From contig NZ_AMZN01000026.1 of the NCBI RefSeq assembly GCF_000331535.1, positions 1 through 64,000 on the forward strand: a stretch of DNA of 64,000 nt, written 5' to 3'. The notes under the pieces were generated by a model. It saw only the letters and a list, made by a program, of their open reading frames with translations. It was not told where the DNA came from and searched no databases. The first letter of the stretch is position 1, and every line of letters starts with the position of its first letter. The translations under genes were made by a program, and so were the position numbers. The DNA is from Fulvivirga imtechensis AK7 (GTDB lineage: Bacteria; Bacteroidota; Bacteroidia; Cytophagales; Cyclobacteriaceae). Shown here in pieces: positions 7,840-16,666 of the stretch.

Positions 7840-9123
7840 ATGGACCTGACATTGGCTGTTCCTATACTTCTGACTTTATTATTTTCGGCTTTCTTTTCCG
7901 GCATAGAGATAGCTTTTGTCTCTGCCGACAGATTGCATATCGAGCTACAGGCCAAAAAGGGATTCAGAGTAGGCAAAATGCTCTCTACCTTCATCAACAA
8001 CCCATCGAGGTTTATTGGCACTACACTCATTGGCAACACTATTGCTTTGGTGATCTATGGTGTTTTCATGGCAAAGTTGCTGGACCCTATTATCAGGGAA
8101 TCCATCCCCGGGATGTTTTATAATGAGGTCACGGTTTTGATCGTTCAAACCATCTTATCTACTGTAATCGTATTATTAACCGCTGAATTTCTTCCAAAAA
8201 GCATCTTCCTGATCAATCCGAACTGGATGCTGACCATTTTAGCTATTCCTATGTTTATTATTTACTGGCTCATGGGGCCGGTAGTGTGGGCTGTGGTAGG
8301 AGCGTCAAAATTGATCATTACCAGGGTAATTGGACTGGAATACTCTGAAGACCGGCCTGCATTTGGTCTTACTGATCTCAACAACTACATTAAAAATACA
8401 CTTGTTTCAGATGAGGATACCAATGTAGAGGTTGACACCAAAATATTTAATAACGCGCTCGAATTTAAAACTATACGGATCAGGGAGTGTATGATTCCCC
8501 GAACTGAAATAGTAGCTGTAGACATTGAAGATAATATCGAAGAGCTGAAAAAAGCCTTTATTGATAGTGGGCATTCCAAGATCATCGTTTACAAGGAATC
8601 CATAGATGATGTGATCGGCTACTGTCATTCATTAGAACTATTTAAAAAACCAAAGACCATTGCCGAGATCCTGACCCCCATCATCATTGTACCGGAAACC
8701 ATGCTGGCCAATGAACTCATGATACAATTTATCAGCGAAAGAAAAAGCCTGGCGCTGGTGGTAGATGAATATGGAGGTACTTCGGGCATTGTGAGCATTG
8801 AAGATATCATCGAAGAAATATTTGGTGAGATACAGGATGAGCATGACGTAGAAGACTGGGTGGAGCAGAAGCTGGATAATCAGAACTATTTGCTCAGCGC
8901 CAGGCATGAAATTGACTACCTGAATGATAAATATGACTGGGGGCTGCCTACGGGAGACTACGAAACGCTTGGCGGACTGATACTTTCGGTGACAGAAGAC
9001 CTGCCACAGGAAGGTGATATGGTAACGCTGTCGCCATTTACATTCACCATCCAGTCGACCAATGATATCCGTATAAATATTGTAAAACTAACCATAGAAA
9101 AAAAGGGCAGGGAAAATAAATAG
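7840..9123 (+). CDS. Hemolysin-family (CNNM/CorC) membrane protein with CBS domains
   Basis: A 427-aa inner-membrane protein of the DUF21-CBS-CorC_HlyC architecture: four hydrophobic segments in residues 1-165 (CNNM domain), paired CBS domains at about 205-330 (RIRECMIPRTEIVAVDIEDN and LALVVDEYGGTSGIVSIEDI are typical), and a C-terminal CorC_HlyC domain from ~340. Homologs are linked to Mg2+/Co2+ export; the hemolysin name is historical. A GldE relationship is possible, since GldE has the same architecture, but the neighbours are not gld genes. It begins 2 bp after the small membrane gene. Confidence 0.88.
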   Translation: MDLTLAVPILLTLLFSAFFSGIEIAFVSADRLHIELQAKKGFRVGKMLSTFINNPSRFIGTTLIGNTIALVIYGVFMAKLLDPIIRESIPGMFYNEVTVLIVQTILSTVIVLLTAEFLPKSIFLINPNWMLTILAIPMFIIYWLMGPVVWAVVGASKLIITRVIGLEYSEDRPAFGLTDLNNYIKNTLVSDEDTNVEVDTKIFNNALEFKTIRIRECMIPRTEIVAVDIEDNIEELKKAFIDSGHSKIIVYKESIDDVIGYCHSLELFKKPKTIAEILTPIIIVPETMLANELMIQFISERKSLALVVDEYGGTSGIVSIEDIIEEIFGEIQDEHDVEDWVEQKLDNQNYLLSARHEIDYLNDKYDWGLPTGDYETLGGLILSVTEDLPQEGDMVTLSPFTFTIQSTNDIRINIVKLTIEKKGRENK

Positions 9124-9143
9124 ACAGGCTACTTCTGATGTAG

Positions 9144-9174
9144 TTTGATTTTAGTAGGATACTGTTTAAATTTG
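9144..9174 (+). promoter_or_regulatory. Candidate promoter of the foldase gene
   Basis: TTTG at 9144-9147, a 19-nt spacer, and TAAATTTG at 9167-9174 match the Bacteroidota TTTG/TAnnTTTG consensus exactly, 36 bp upstream of the ATG at 9211. This is the best promoter match I found in the window. Confidence 0.65.
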
Positions 9175-9210
9175 CGCCTCTTTGAAAACTAAGCAACTGA
9201 GTAATTTAAC

Positions 9211-11298
9211 ATGGCATTAATCAACACTCTAAGGAATAAGATGGGTAAGGTAGTGGTGGCTTTCGTAGCCCTGGCTATTTTTGCTTTCATTCTGGCTGAC
9301 CTGCTGGGAAGTGGATCAGGACTGTTCAACAACGATAACCAAGTAGGTGAAATAGCAGGCGAAGATATTTCTTTACAGGAATTTCAACGTGTGATACAGG
9401 AGCGTGAGAGCTTTTATGCACTGCAATATAACAGGCAGCCTTCTGAGAACGAAAGACCTACAATGAGGCAACAGGCCTGGGATCTGCTCATCACCAAATA
9501 TGCCTTCAATAAACAATACGAGAAAGTGGGTATTGAAGTAACTGCTGACGAGGTATGGGATATAATGCAGGGCAAAAACCAGGATCCTACCGTTCGTGGT
9601 TTCTTTACCAATCCTGAAACAGGTGAATTTGACAGGCAGTTGTTTCTAGATTTCCTTAACAATTACGAAAATCAGGCGCCCATCTACCAAAACTACTGGT
9701 ACATGATCAAAAGCAACCTGAAACCTGCAAGAGAAAGGCTGAAGTATGAAAACCTGCTGCTCAAAACCAGCTATGTAACTTCCGCTGAGGCTCAAAAAGA
9801 ATACGCTGCTCAAAATGATGTTGCCGAAGTAAAATATTTATATGTTCCTTTCTATGCAGTGAGCGATTCAGCCGTTAGTGTCACAGACGGCCAGTTGGAA
9901 AAGTACTACAATGAAAACAAGGAAAAGTATAAAGTGGAACATACACGAGGTCTTAAGTATGTTACCTTCTCAATAGAACCATCAAAAGAAGATACTACTT
10001 TTGTGAAGGAGGAAATGATGGAGCTCAAGGAAGAATTTAAGACAGTAAACAATGACTCCATCTACGCTGGCACCCAAACTGAAAGTGATATTTTCTTCTC
10101 AAAATACCACACCGGCACGCTTCCCACCCAGTTGAAGGCCAATGAAGGCAACCTGAGTGAGGGTGACGTACGTGGTCCATATCTAGCCTCCGATGGATTT
10201 GTACTTTATAAAATATCAGAGATATTTGAAGATACAGTTGCATATGCAAAAGCAAGCCATATTCTTATCAAAGGAGAAGACGAAGAAGCAAGGAAGGAGG
10301 CCAGAAGGATCCTAAACGAAATAAAGCAAGGCGCGAGCTTTGCTGCCATGGCAAGACAGCACGGTACTGACGGCACCGCTTCACGAGGGGGTGACCTGGG
10401 ATGGTTCGAATCAGGAAGAATGGTAGCAGAATTTGAAAATGCAGTATTCAATGCTAAGGAGCCGGGTCTTTTAAATGATGTGGTAAAAACTGACTTCGGA
10501 TATCATATCATCAAAGTGGATGAGCCAAAAACCAATACCGCTTATAAGATAGCTACTATCAAAAGAAGCATAATCTCAAGCGATGAAACCAGAAATGATG
10601 CTTTCAGAAAAGCGGATCTTTTCGCTTCTAACAGCAGCAGCATTGAATCATTCGAGGATAATGCCAAAAATGACTCTATAACTATTATCCCTGTTGAAAG
10701 AGTAAAGAAAAATGACCGCAGAATAGCTACTCTAAGCGATGCCCGTACTGTTGTACAGTGGCTATTCAGAGATGCTTCAAAAGGTGATGTGTCAGAGGTT
10801 TTTGAGTTGGATAATCAATATGTGGTGGCAGTTATGACAGGCGAAATTAAAGAAGGACACCAGAGCCTGAAAGCGGTAAAAAATGAGATCACTGCTAAAG
10901 TAAAGAATGAACTAAAAGGGGAGCAGATCATTAACAAGTTAAAAGGACTTTCCGGCTCTTTAGAAGAAATAGCAGCAGCATATGGCGATGATGCCAATAT
11001 CTACACTTCCAGTGATTTGAAATTGAATTCAAACTCTTTGCCTAATGTAGGTTATGATCCTAAGGCCGTGGGAAAGGCATTTTCTCTTAAAAGTGGAGAA
11101 AAAACGCAACCTTTTTCTTCAGAAAACGGTGTACTGATTATAGAGATGCAAAATAAAACTGCCTCACCTGAAATAGCTGACTACTCGGCTTATAAAAACC
11201 AGTTGCAGCAGAATTTGCAAAACAGGATCAGCTTCAGCATAACCGAAGCTATTAAGGAGTACGCTGAGATCGAAGATGAACGCTATAAGTTCTATTGA
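9211..11298 (+). CDS. Membrane-anchored peptidyl-prolyl isomerase, SurA/PpiD type
   Basis: A 695-aa periplasmic foldase for outer-membrane or secreted proteins. One N-terminal transmembrane helix (about residues 13-33, VVVAFVALAIFAFILADLL) anchors a long SurA_N-like region; a parvulin rotamase domain covers about 348-440 (ASHILIKG at the start, RGGDLGWFESGRMVAEFENA inside, GYHIIKVDEP at the end). A second, non-canonical parvulin-like segment may lie at ~460-570. Layout and length match PpiD more than soluble SurA. It has its own strong promoter motif and a terminator just downstream, so it is probably a single transcription unit. Confidence 0.9.
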   Translation: MALINTLRNKMGKVVVAFVALAIFAFILADLLGSGSGLFNNDNQVGEIAGEDISLQEFQRVIQERESFYALQYNRQPSENERPTMRQQAWDLLITKYAFNKQYEKVGIEVTADEVWDIMQGKNQDPTVRGFFTNPETGEFDRQLFLDFLNNYENQAPIYQNYWYMIKSNLKPARERLKYENLLLKTSYVTSAEAQKEYAAQNDVAEVKYLYVPFYAVSDSAVSVTDGQLEKYYNENKEKYKVEHTRGLKYVTFSIEPSKEDTTFVKEEMMELKEEFKTVNNDSIYAGTQTESDIFFSKYHTGTLPTQLKANEGNLSEGDVRGPYLASDGFVLYKISEIFEDTVAYAKASHILIKGEDEEARKEARRILNEIKQGASFAAMARQHGTDGTASRGGDLGWFESGRMVAEFENAVFNAKEPGLLNDVVKTDFGYHIIKVDEPKTNTAYKIATIKRSIISSDETRNDAFRKADLFASNSSSIESFEDNAKNDSITIIPVERVKKNDRRIATLSDARTVVQWLFRDASKGDVSEVFELDNQYVVAVMTGEIKEGHQSLKAVKNEITAKVKNELKGEQIINKLKGLSGSLEEIAAAYGDDANIYTSSDLKLNSNSLPNVGYDPKAVGKAFSLKSGEKTQPFSSENGVLIIEMQNKTASPEIADYSAYKNQLQQNLQNRISFSITEAIKEYAEIEDERYKFY

Positions 11299-11321
11299 TC
11301 TTCATAAAAGATAATATGATC

Positions 11322-11352
11322 AAAAGCGGAGAACTTTGAGCTCCGCTTTTGT
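11322..11352 (+). terminator. Rho-independent terminator after the foldase gene
   Basis: Perfect 10-bp arms at 11322-11331 (AAAAGCGGAG) and 11341-11350, with a 9-nt loop, ending in a T run. It ends 16 bp before the next start codon. Confidence 0.8.
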
Positions 11353-11367
11353 TATTTAAAAGGAAAT

Positions 11368-11655
11368 GTGGATAACAAAATATTGGAAGCCATGGAAGGT
11401 AGCTCGATAGATTCATTTAAAGAAAAGCTTGACAAAGAGTACGATTGGCCTTCTTTATATACATTTAAGTTTATTGTTCCGAAAGGAAAGGAGGACGAGA
11501 TCAAGCAGCTTTTCAGCAATCATATGACCAGGGAAAAGTTCTCCAGCAATGGCAACTACGTAAGTATTACTGCAGAAGTTATGATCCAATCAAGTGACAA
11601 AGTAGTGGAATACTACCTGGAGGCCAATAAGGTAGAAGGCGTCATTGCCCTGTAA
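11368..11655 (+). CDS. DUF493 (YbeD-like) family protein
   Basis: A 95-aa cytoplasmic protein with a ferredoxin-like ACT-type fold predicted for DUF493: YDWPSLYTFKFIVPKGKEDE near the N-terminus, then a helix and strands ending YVSITAEVMIQSSDKVVEYY. The start codon is GTG at 11368. In proteobacteria YbeD sits near lipoate genes and is suspected of allosteric regulation; here the neighbours do not support that. The molecular role is unknown. Confidence 0.85.
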   Translation: MDNKILEAMEGSSIDSFKEKLDKEYDWPSLYTFKFIVPKGKEDEIKQLFSNHMTREKFSSNGNYVSITAEVMIQSSDKVVEYYLEANKVEGVIAL

Positions 11656-11682
11656 CATTCCTCCCTAAAACATGCTAATCTG

Positions 11683-12408
11683 GTGACCTTCAAAACAACT
11701 TCCATATTATTGTTAGCAACTGTGACCCTCTTACTTTCGTGCAATAAGCAGGAAGGTAAAGAGAAAGCGGATACTTCGGTAGATATTGATACTACAGCAT
11801 TATCCATGGAAGGAGAAGCTGACAATTTTGATATTCAGGGCTTTCAGAACCTGGTGGAAACCTATGAGGACCCGGAGCGTAGCGAATGGCAGAACCCGCA
11901 ATTAGTGGTTGAAAAGCTAAATGACCTCCGCGGAAAGGTGGTGGCCGACATTGGTGCCGGAACAGGCTACTTCACCTTCAGAATGGCTGAAAAAGGCGCC
12001 CGGGTAATTGCAATTGATATCGATGAACGCTTTTTAAACTACATTGAAGAGCGAAGGACGGAACTGTTGCACATCATTCCGGAAAATGCCGTAGAGACTC
12101 GTTTATCACTAGAAGATGATCCGCTTTTGAATAAAAACGAAGTGGATGCAGCCCTGCTGGTAAACACCTATCATTTTCTGGATAACCGTGTTAACTACTT
12201 AGACAAAGTAAAGAAAGGTCTAAAACCTGGAGGACAACTGGTGATTGTAGATTACAAAGCAGGGGCAATGCCCGTTGGCCCCCCGGAAGAAGTGAAAATC
12301 TCCCCTGATGAGGCTACAAATGAGCTGTTGCGGGCAGGGTTTGAAAACATTGAAGTAGATGAGTCAGGCCTTCAGTTTCAATATATAATATCAGGAACAA
12401 AAAAATAA
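11683..12408 (+). CDS. Lipoprotein with a class I SAM-dependent methyltransferase domain
   Basis: A 241-aa protein starting at GTG 11683. Residues 1-20 form a lipoprotein signal ([13 protein letters not shown], acylated Cys20), followed by a charged linker and, from about residue 55, a Rossmann methyltransferase: DIGAGTGYF at 89-97, [10 protein letters not shown] after it, [12 protein letters not shown] as motif IV region, and [11 protein letters not shown]. Methyltransferases use cytoplasmic SAM, so export is odd; similar lipoprotein methyltransferases are annotated in Bacteroidota, but their substrates are unknown. The pterin dehydratase starts 5 bp downstream. Confidence 0.85.
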   Translation: MTFKTTSILLLATVTLLLSCNKQEGKEKADTSVDIDTTALSMEGEADNFDIQGFQNLVETYEDPERSEWQNPQLVVEKLNDLRGKVVADIGAGTGYFTFRMAEKGARVIAIDIDERFLNYIEERRTELLHIIPENAVETRLSLEDDPLLNKNEVDAALLVNTYHFLDNRVNYLDKVKKGLKPGGQLVIVDYKAGAMPVGPPEEVKISPDEATNELLRAGFENIEVDESGLQFQYIISGTKK

Positions 12409-12413
12409 CAGTT

Positions 12414-12644
12414 ATGTGGAAAGAGGAAGATAATAAACTAAAGAAAACCTTTGAATTCAAAGATTTTAAAGAAGCTTTTGGCTTTATGACCAAGGTGGCC
12501 ATAGTAGCTGAAAAAATGAACCACCACCCCAACTGGTCTAATGTATATAACCAAGTGAGCTTTGAGCTAAACACCCATGACGCTGGTGACAAAGTGACAG
12601 AAAAAGATCACTCATTAGCCAGAGAAATTGATAAATTGTTATAA
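12414..12644 (+). CDS. 4a-hydroxytetrahydrobiopterin dehydratase (PCD/DCoH)
   Basis: A 76-aa protein that dehydrates 4a-hydroxytetrahydropterin to recycle the cofactor of aromatic amino acid hydroxylases. The family signature is present: HHP at 37-39, then [17 protein letters not shown] with His55, and Asp65. It is shorter than the usual 95-105 aa, lacking the N-terminal strand, as in many Bacteroidota members. No aromatic hydroxylase lies nearby. Confidence 0.88.
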   Translation: MWKEEDNKLKKTFEFKDFKEAFGFMTKVAIVAEKMNHHPNWSNVYNQVSFELNTHDAGDKVTEKDHSLAREIDKLL

Positions 12645-12842
12645 ATCAGGTCGTTTAGCGGAGCTTCGATGGATGGTGCCCGGTTTCATATATTGCTATG
12701 CGATATGAAGCTTGTTTCGTGTACCAAAACTTCTATATTTGTCTCGCTAAGGCTACATGACACAGTGAATCCCTGATGAACTGTTTTTGCAGGTACTATG
12801 GCCGCTTTAAGTTTCTTATTTTAGCATCATAACTATTTTCAT

Positions 12843-13523
12843 TTGGAACAAGCAACCCAATTGTATCTTGTGCCTACCCCAATAGGTAACTTAGAAGACA
12901 TTACCATTCGGGCCATCAACGTACTCAAATCTGTAGACGTAATACTTGCCGAAGATACCAGGACTTCAGGAAAGCTCTTAAAGCGATATGAAATTTCCAG
13001 GCCTTTACAGAGCTATCATATTTTTAATGAGCATAAGGCGGTAACCCAACTCGTAGAAAGAATGAAAGCAGGGGAGACCATGGCCCTGATCTCAGATGCG
13101 GGCACCCCTTCTATTTCAGACCCTGGGTTTTTATTGGTAAGGGAATGTTTGAAGGCTGATGTTAAAATGGAATGCCTTCCTGGCGCTACGGCTTTTGTTC
13201 CCGCACTGGTAAAATCCGGATTACCATCAGATAAATTTGTCTTTGAAGGGTTCCTGCCTCATAAAAAGGGTCGTAAAACACGACTTGAGTTTTTAGCACA
13301 GGAAGAGCGAACCATCATACTATATGAATCGCCACACCGGCTGGTAAAAGCGCTGGATCAGTTTATTGAACATTTTGGGGAAGACAGGCAGGCCTCGGTA
13401 TCTCGTGAACTGACGAAACTGCATGAAGAAACGGTCAATGGCAGTTTGAAAGATATTAAAACATATTTCGAAAAAGGACAGGTAAAAGGAGAAATAGTTG
13501 TAGTGATCGATGGGAAAAAATAA
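12843..13523 (+). CDS. rsmI: 16S rRNA (cytidine(1402)-2'-O)-methyltransferase RsmI
   Basis: Methylates the ribose of C1402 in the decoding centre of 16S rRNA using SAM. The 226-aa sequence carries the hallmark tetrapyrrole-methylase-fold motifs LVPTPIGNLEDITIRAINVL near the N-terminus, AEDTRTSGKLL and SDAGTPSISDPGF. The start is TTG at 12843, since no ATG precedes the conserved LYLVPTPIGN. Its 3' end overlaps the next gene by 14 bp. About 200 bp upstream hold no recognisable gene. Confidence 0.95.
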   Translation: MEQATQLYLVPTPIGNLEDITIRAINVLKSVDVILAEDTRTSGKLLKRYEISRPLQSYHIFNEHKAVTQLVERMKAGETMALISDAGTPSISDPGFLLVRECLKADVKMECLPGATAFVPALVKSGLPSDKFVFEGFLPHKKGRKTRLEFLAQEERTIILYESPHRLVKALDQFIEHFGEDRQASVSRELTKLHEETVNGSLKDIKTYFEKGQVKGEIVVVIDGKK

Positions 13524-14298
13524 AACAAGAGACTTGATACTCATGGCCACAGCTATCATCTTTCTTTCTTTAGGAAAATTGATAGCCGCCATGCCATTTT
13601 TGACATTTCTGGGTCTGGCACCGCTTTTTACATTGTTTTATAATAGACAAAAAGAGGCCTCAGCAAAATTATCTCTTTACGTCAAAATTTTTATCGTTCT
13701 TGCAACCACATTCCTGCTTTGGAACGCAGCTTATTCTAATGAAAATCTGATCTCCCATATCCAGCCTGTTTTCCATGCTATTATTATGCTACTTCCCTTT
13801 GCTATTTATGGTTTCACTAATAAATACGCACGCAACCGGCTGGGATTCTTCACAATCCCTATATATTGGCTGGCCCTGGAATATTTGCTTCTTCAGTTCC
13901 AACCGGTATTTGCCGGATTTTTTCTAGGCAGTGTTTTTAGCGATCACCCTGAGCTTATCTCATGGAATATTTACACAGGATTTTTGGGCGTAAGCTTATG
14001 GATACTGATCATTAATATACTGCTATTTTACTGCGTATTTAAAGATAATGCTCTTTTTAATGGGAACATCCGATGGGCTGGTCTTATTGCAGCTATTATT
14101 GTTACCTGTGTGCCATTCTTTTTGGCCACAGACGCTATAGCAATAACACACAAAGACCTGGTATCAGGTGGAAGCGCCTTAGAAAAACAGGCATATGGCA
14201 GCAGTGAGTTTATCGGGAAAACAGCCGTCTGGATTTCTGTGTTACTACTATTGTATAGTTTTGTAAAGAGAGAAGTAAGAACTAATGAGAGACCTTGA
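13510..14298 (+). CDS. Polytopic membrane protein resembling the membrane half of apolipoprotein N-acyltransferase
   Basis: A 262-aa protein with about eight hydrophobic helices. The segment IYWLALEYLLLQFQPVFAGF followed by NIYTGFLGVSLWILIINILL resembles the last membrane segments of Bacteroidota Lnt (which read like WEYxHxxW..., YTGxFGGSLWILxxN). Lnt needs a C-terminal nitrilase-like domain with a Glu-Lys-Cys triad; that domain is absent here, and the protein stops after a final helix. It overlaps rsmI (14 bp) and the IMPase gene (14 bp), so it is translated from an operon. Function unknown; it may be a non-catalytic paralogue. Confidence 0.7.
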   Translation: MGKNKTRDLILMATAIIFLSLGKLIAAMPFLTFLGLAPLFTLFYNRQKEASAKLSLYVKIFIVLATTFLLWNAAYSNENLISHIQPVFHAIIMLLPFAIYGFTNKYARNRLGFFTIPIYWLALEYLLLQFQPVFAGFFLGSVFSDHPELISWNIYTGFLGVSLWILIINILLFYCVFKDNALFNGNIRWAGLIAAIIVTCVPFFLATDAIAITHKDLVSGGSALEKQAYGSSEFIGKTAVWISVLLLLYSFVKREVRTNERP

Positions 14299-15118
14299 TC
14301 CCGTACTTAAATCCGTAAAAACACTCACTCAGGAGGTGGGCGATTTTATCAGATCGGAAAGTAAAAATTTTAAAACCTCAGATATTGAACATAAAGGTTT
14401 CAACGATCTGGTTTCCTATGTAGACAAAGAAGCGGAGAGAAAACTGGTTGACGGCTGCCGCCAAATAGTGCCAGAGGCAGGTTTTATTACTGAGGAAGGG
14501 ACTGCATCAACGCAACAGGGAGAATATAATTGGATAATCGACCCGCTTGATGGCACAACAAACTTCACTCACGGGCTCCCTGTATATGCCATCAGTCTTG
14601 CTTTGACATTTCATAATCATGTTGTGCTGGGTGTAATTTATGAGATAAATCGCGATGAATGCTTTTACGCTACTAAAGGCGGCTCAGCATATTGCAATGG
14701 AGAACTCATAAAGGTATCTGAAGTAAATGAGCTTGGCAACAGCCTCTTGGCAACAGGCTTTCCCTACCATGACTTTGGCAAAATGTCTACCTATCTCAAC
14801 ATCCTTGATAGTTTTATGCAACAGACACATGGTCTCAGGCGCCTGGGAAGCGCTGCTGTAGACCTGGCCTACACAGCCTGTGGTAGATTTGAAGGTTTTT
14901 TTGAGTACAACCTCAAGCCCTGGGATGTTGCCGCTGGCATTATTATAGTACAGGAAGCGGGTGGCTTTGTTACCGATTTCAGCGGAGGAAACAACTTCTT
15001 GTTTGGCGGGGAAATAGTAGCCGCTGGTAATGTCCATAAAGATATGTTAAAAGTTATCAATGGATTGTGGAACGGAAACCCTGATCAGGTCGCGGTAGGC
15101 AAAAGCAGCAGGCAGTAA
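14285..15118 (+). CDS. Inositol monophosphatase family protein
   Basis: A 277-aa metal-dependent phosphatase of the IMPase/SuhB/CysQ superfamily. Metal ligands are visible: EE at 70-71 (ITEEG), the signature DPLDGTTN at 86-93, and WDVAAG with Asp214. Substrates in this family include inositol-1-phosphate, other sugar phosphates and PAP; the sequence is closest to the SuhB-like IMPase group, but substrate cannot be read from it. It overlaps the preceding membrane-protein gene by 14 bp. Confidence 0.9.
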   Translation: MRDLDPVLKSVKTLTQEVGDFIRSESKNFKTSDIEHKGFNDLVSYVDKEAERKLVDGCRQIVPEAGFITEEGTASTQQGEYNWIIDPLDGTTNFTHGLPVYAISLALTFHNHVVLGVIYEINRDECFYATKGGSAYCNGELIKVSEVNELGNSLLATGFPYHDFGKMSTYLNILDSFMQQTHGLRRLGSAAVDLAYTACGRFEGFFEYNLKPWDVAAGIIIVQEAGGFVTDFSGGNNFLFGGEIVAAGNVHKDMLKVINGLWNGNPDQVAVGKSSRQ

Positions 15119-15246
15119 TGAGTCTTGAGTGGGTGAAGTAATCAGTGATCGGTAACCGGTGATGTTCAGTTCATCGGGTCATTGTTTGCTCAGAGCAAGT
15201 CTCATCACATGAATGTTAAAAAGACAGGGAGTCCGAAGTAAGAGAA

Positions 15247-15280
15247 AACTGAGAACTGAGAACGGTGAACTATAAACTGT
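15247..15280. repeat. Intergenic ACTGAGA-type repeat upstream of the murF end
   Basis: Two tandem 7-mers AACTGAG (15247-15260) are followed by a tract ending AACTATAAACTGT. Its reverse complement (ACAGTTTATAGTTC, then CTCAGTT units) closely resembles the arm of the palindrome at 59254-59466 (ACAGTTTACAGTTC, then CTGAGTT units). The rest of 15119-15279 shows no gene. Confidence 0.5.
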
Positions 15281-16566
15281 CACCGGATATATTCGACCAC
15301 ATCCTCCAAGCCCAGGCTTCTTGAAGCCTTGACCAAAATAACAGCATCTTTAAACTTAACAGTTTTAAGTGCTTCGATCAGCTCCACTTTGGTTGGGAAA
15401 TAGTGCGCTCTGCTCAAATGCTTCTCTGCGGGCTGTATCAATTCTCCACACAAATAAATGTCCGTCAGATGTTTACCCGAAAGTTCAGCACCCAGCTTCT
15501 CATGTTCGGAAGCACTTTCCGGCCCCAGTTCTTTCATATCCCCGAGGATCACTATCTTATGTCTGGCCTCCATCTGTGCCAGGTTCTCTATCGCTAAAGC
15601 CATCGAGCTTGGGTTGGCATTATACGCATCGAGGATCACCATATTACTCCCCTTTCTGATAATCTGGGAGCGGTTATTTTGTGGAGTATATTCAGCTACC
15701 GCCTGGTTAGCCTCATCTTCAGGTACATTAAAAAACTTGCCGATGCATAGGGCCACAGCTATATTTTCGAAATTGTACTTCCCAATTAACTGAGTTGTAA
15801 TGTGCTCCCCATTTTCAGCCTCTACCTCCACAAACGGGGAAGCTTTCAAAAATTCACAGTGGTAATAATCTCCCTTTGCCGGGTAAAAAAGAGGATTGGC
15901 AAAGCGCTTGGCCATGTTATTCAGCACTTCGTTTTGCGAGTTGATCCAAACCACACCTGAAGTTCTGATCAGGTGATGATAAAGCTCGCTCTTGGCCCTG
16001 ATTACACCTTCATACCCTCCAAAGCCCTCCAGATGAGCTTTGCCAATATTGGTGATCAGTCCATGTGTGGGGTTGGCAATCTCGCACAATTGTTGTATTT
16101 CCCCAACATGATTAGCCCCCATTTCTACTATGGCCATATCATGATCATCCTCAAGTATGGACAGGACTGTCAACGGCACGCCAATATGATTATTAAGATT
16201 GCCTTTGGTGGCTAACACATTATATTTTCTGCTCAAAACAGCATTTATCAGCTCCTTTGTGGTGGTCTTACCATTGGAGCCCGTAAGGCCTATAACAGGA
16301 ATATTTAGCTGATCGCGATGATGACGTGCAAGTTCTTGCAGAGTTTTCAACACATTATCAACCAAAATATAGCGTTCATCTTCCCTATACCTCGCATCAT
16401 CAATAACTGCAAATGAGGCTCCTTTAGCCAGGGCTTCAGACGCAAACTCATTAGCATTGAATTTAGGCCCTTTTAATGCAAAAAATATAGATCCGTGATC
16501 AATCTGCCGAGTATCAGTGTTAATTTTCCTGCACTTTAGGTAATGCTGATATAAATTTGCGATCAT
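15280..16566 (-). CDS. murF: UDP-N-acetylmuramoyl-tripeptide--D-alanyl-D-alanine ligase
   Basis: Adds D-Ala-D-Ala to the UDP-MurNAc-tripeptide, the last cytoplasmic step of peptidoglycan precursor synthesis. At 428 aa it shows the Mur ligase order: N-terminal uridine-binding domain (DTRQIDHGSIFFALKG), P-loop TGSNGKTTT at 95-103, EMGANHVGEI, the conserved NIGKAHLEGFG, and the C-terminal domain with DAYNANPSSM and ILGDMKELG. It lies alone on the minus strand, away from a division/cell-wall cluster. Confidence 0.96.
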   Translation of the reverse strand: MIANLYQHYLKCRKINTDTRQIDHGSIFFALKGPKFNANEFASEALAKGASFAVIDDARYREDERYILVDNVLKTLQELARHHRDQLNIPVIGLTGSNGKTTTKELINAVLSRKYNVLATKGNLNNHIGVPLTVLSILEDDHDMAIVEMGANHVGEIQQLCEIANPTHGLITNIGKAHLEGFGGYEGVIRAKSELYHHLIRTSGVVWINSQNEVLNNMAKRFANPLFYPAKGDYYHCEFLKASPFVEVEAENGEHITTQLIGKYNFENIAVALCIGKFFNVPEDEANQAVAEYTPQNNRSQIIRKGSNMVILDAYNANPSSMALAIENLAQMEARHKIVILGDMKELGPESASEHEKLGAELSGKHLTDIYLCGELIQPAEKHLSRAHYFPTKVELIEALKTVKFKDAVILVKASRSLGLEDVVEYIR

Positions 16567-16666
16567 AATGCCTCGTTTAGTGCTAAGATATATTAATTTT
16601 TAATTTTATTAACCCCTGTCAAAACTTCTTCGTAAACAATAGCGTTGGCTGTTTAAATCCCGATAC

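Noticed and set aside
7840-9123. Calling the CBS membrane protein GldE
   Set aside because: Architecture is shared, but no gliding genes are adjacent and I cannot separate GldE from general CNNM relatives.
12645-12842. Possible small RNA or tRNA upstream of rsmI
   Set aside because: Only weak local inverted repeats; no cloverleaf or terminator.
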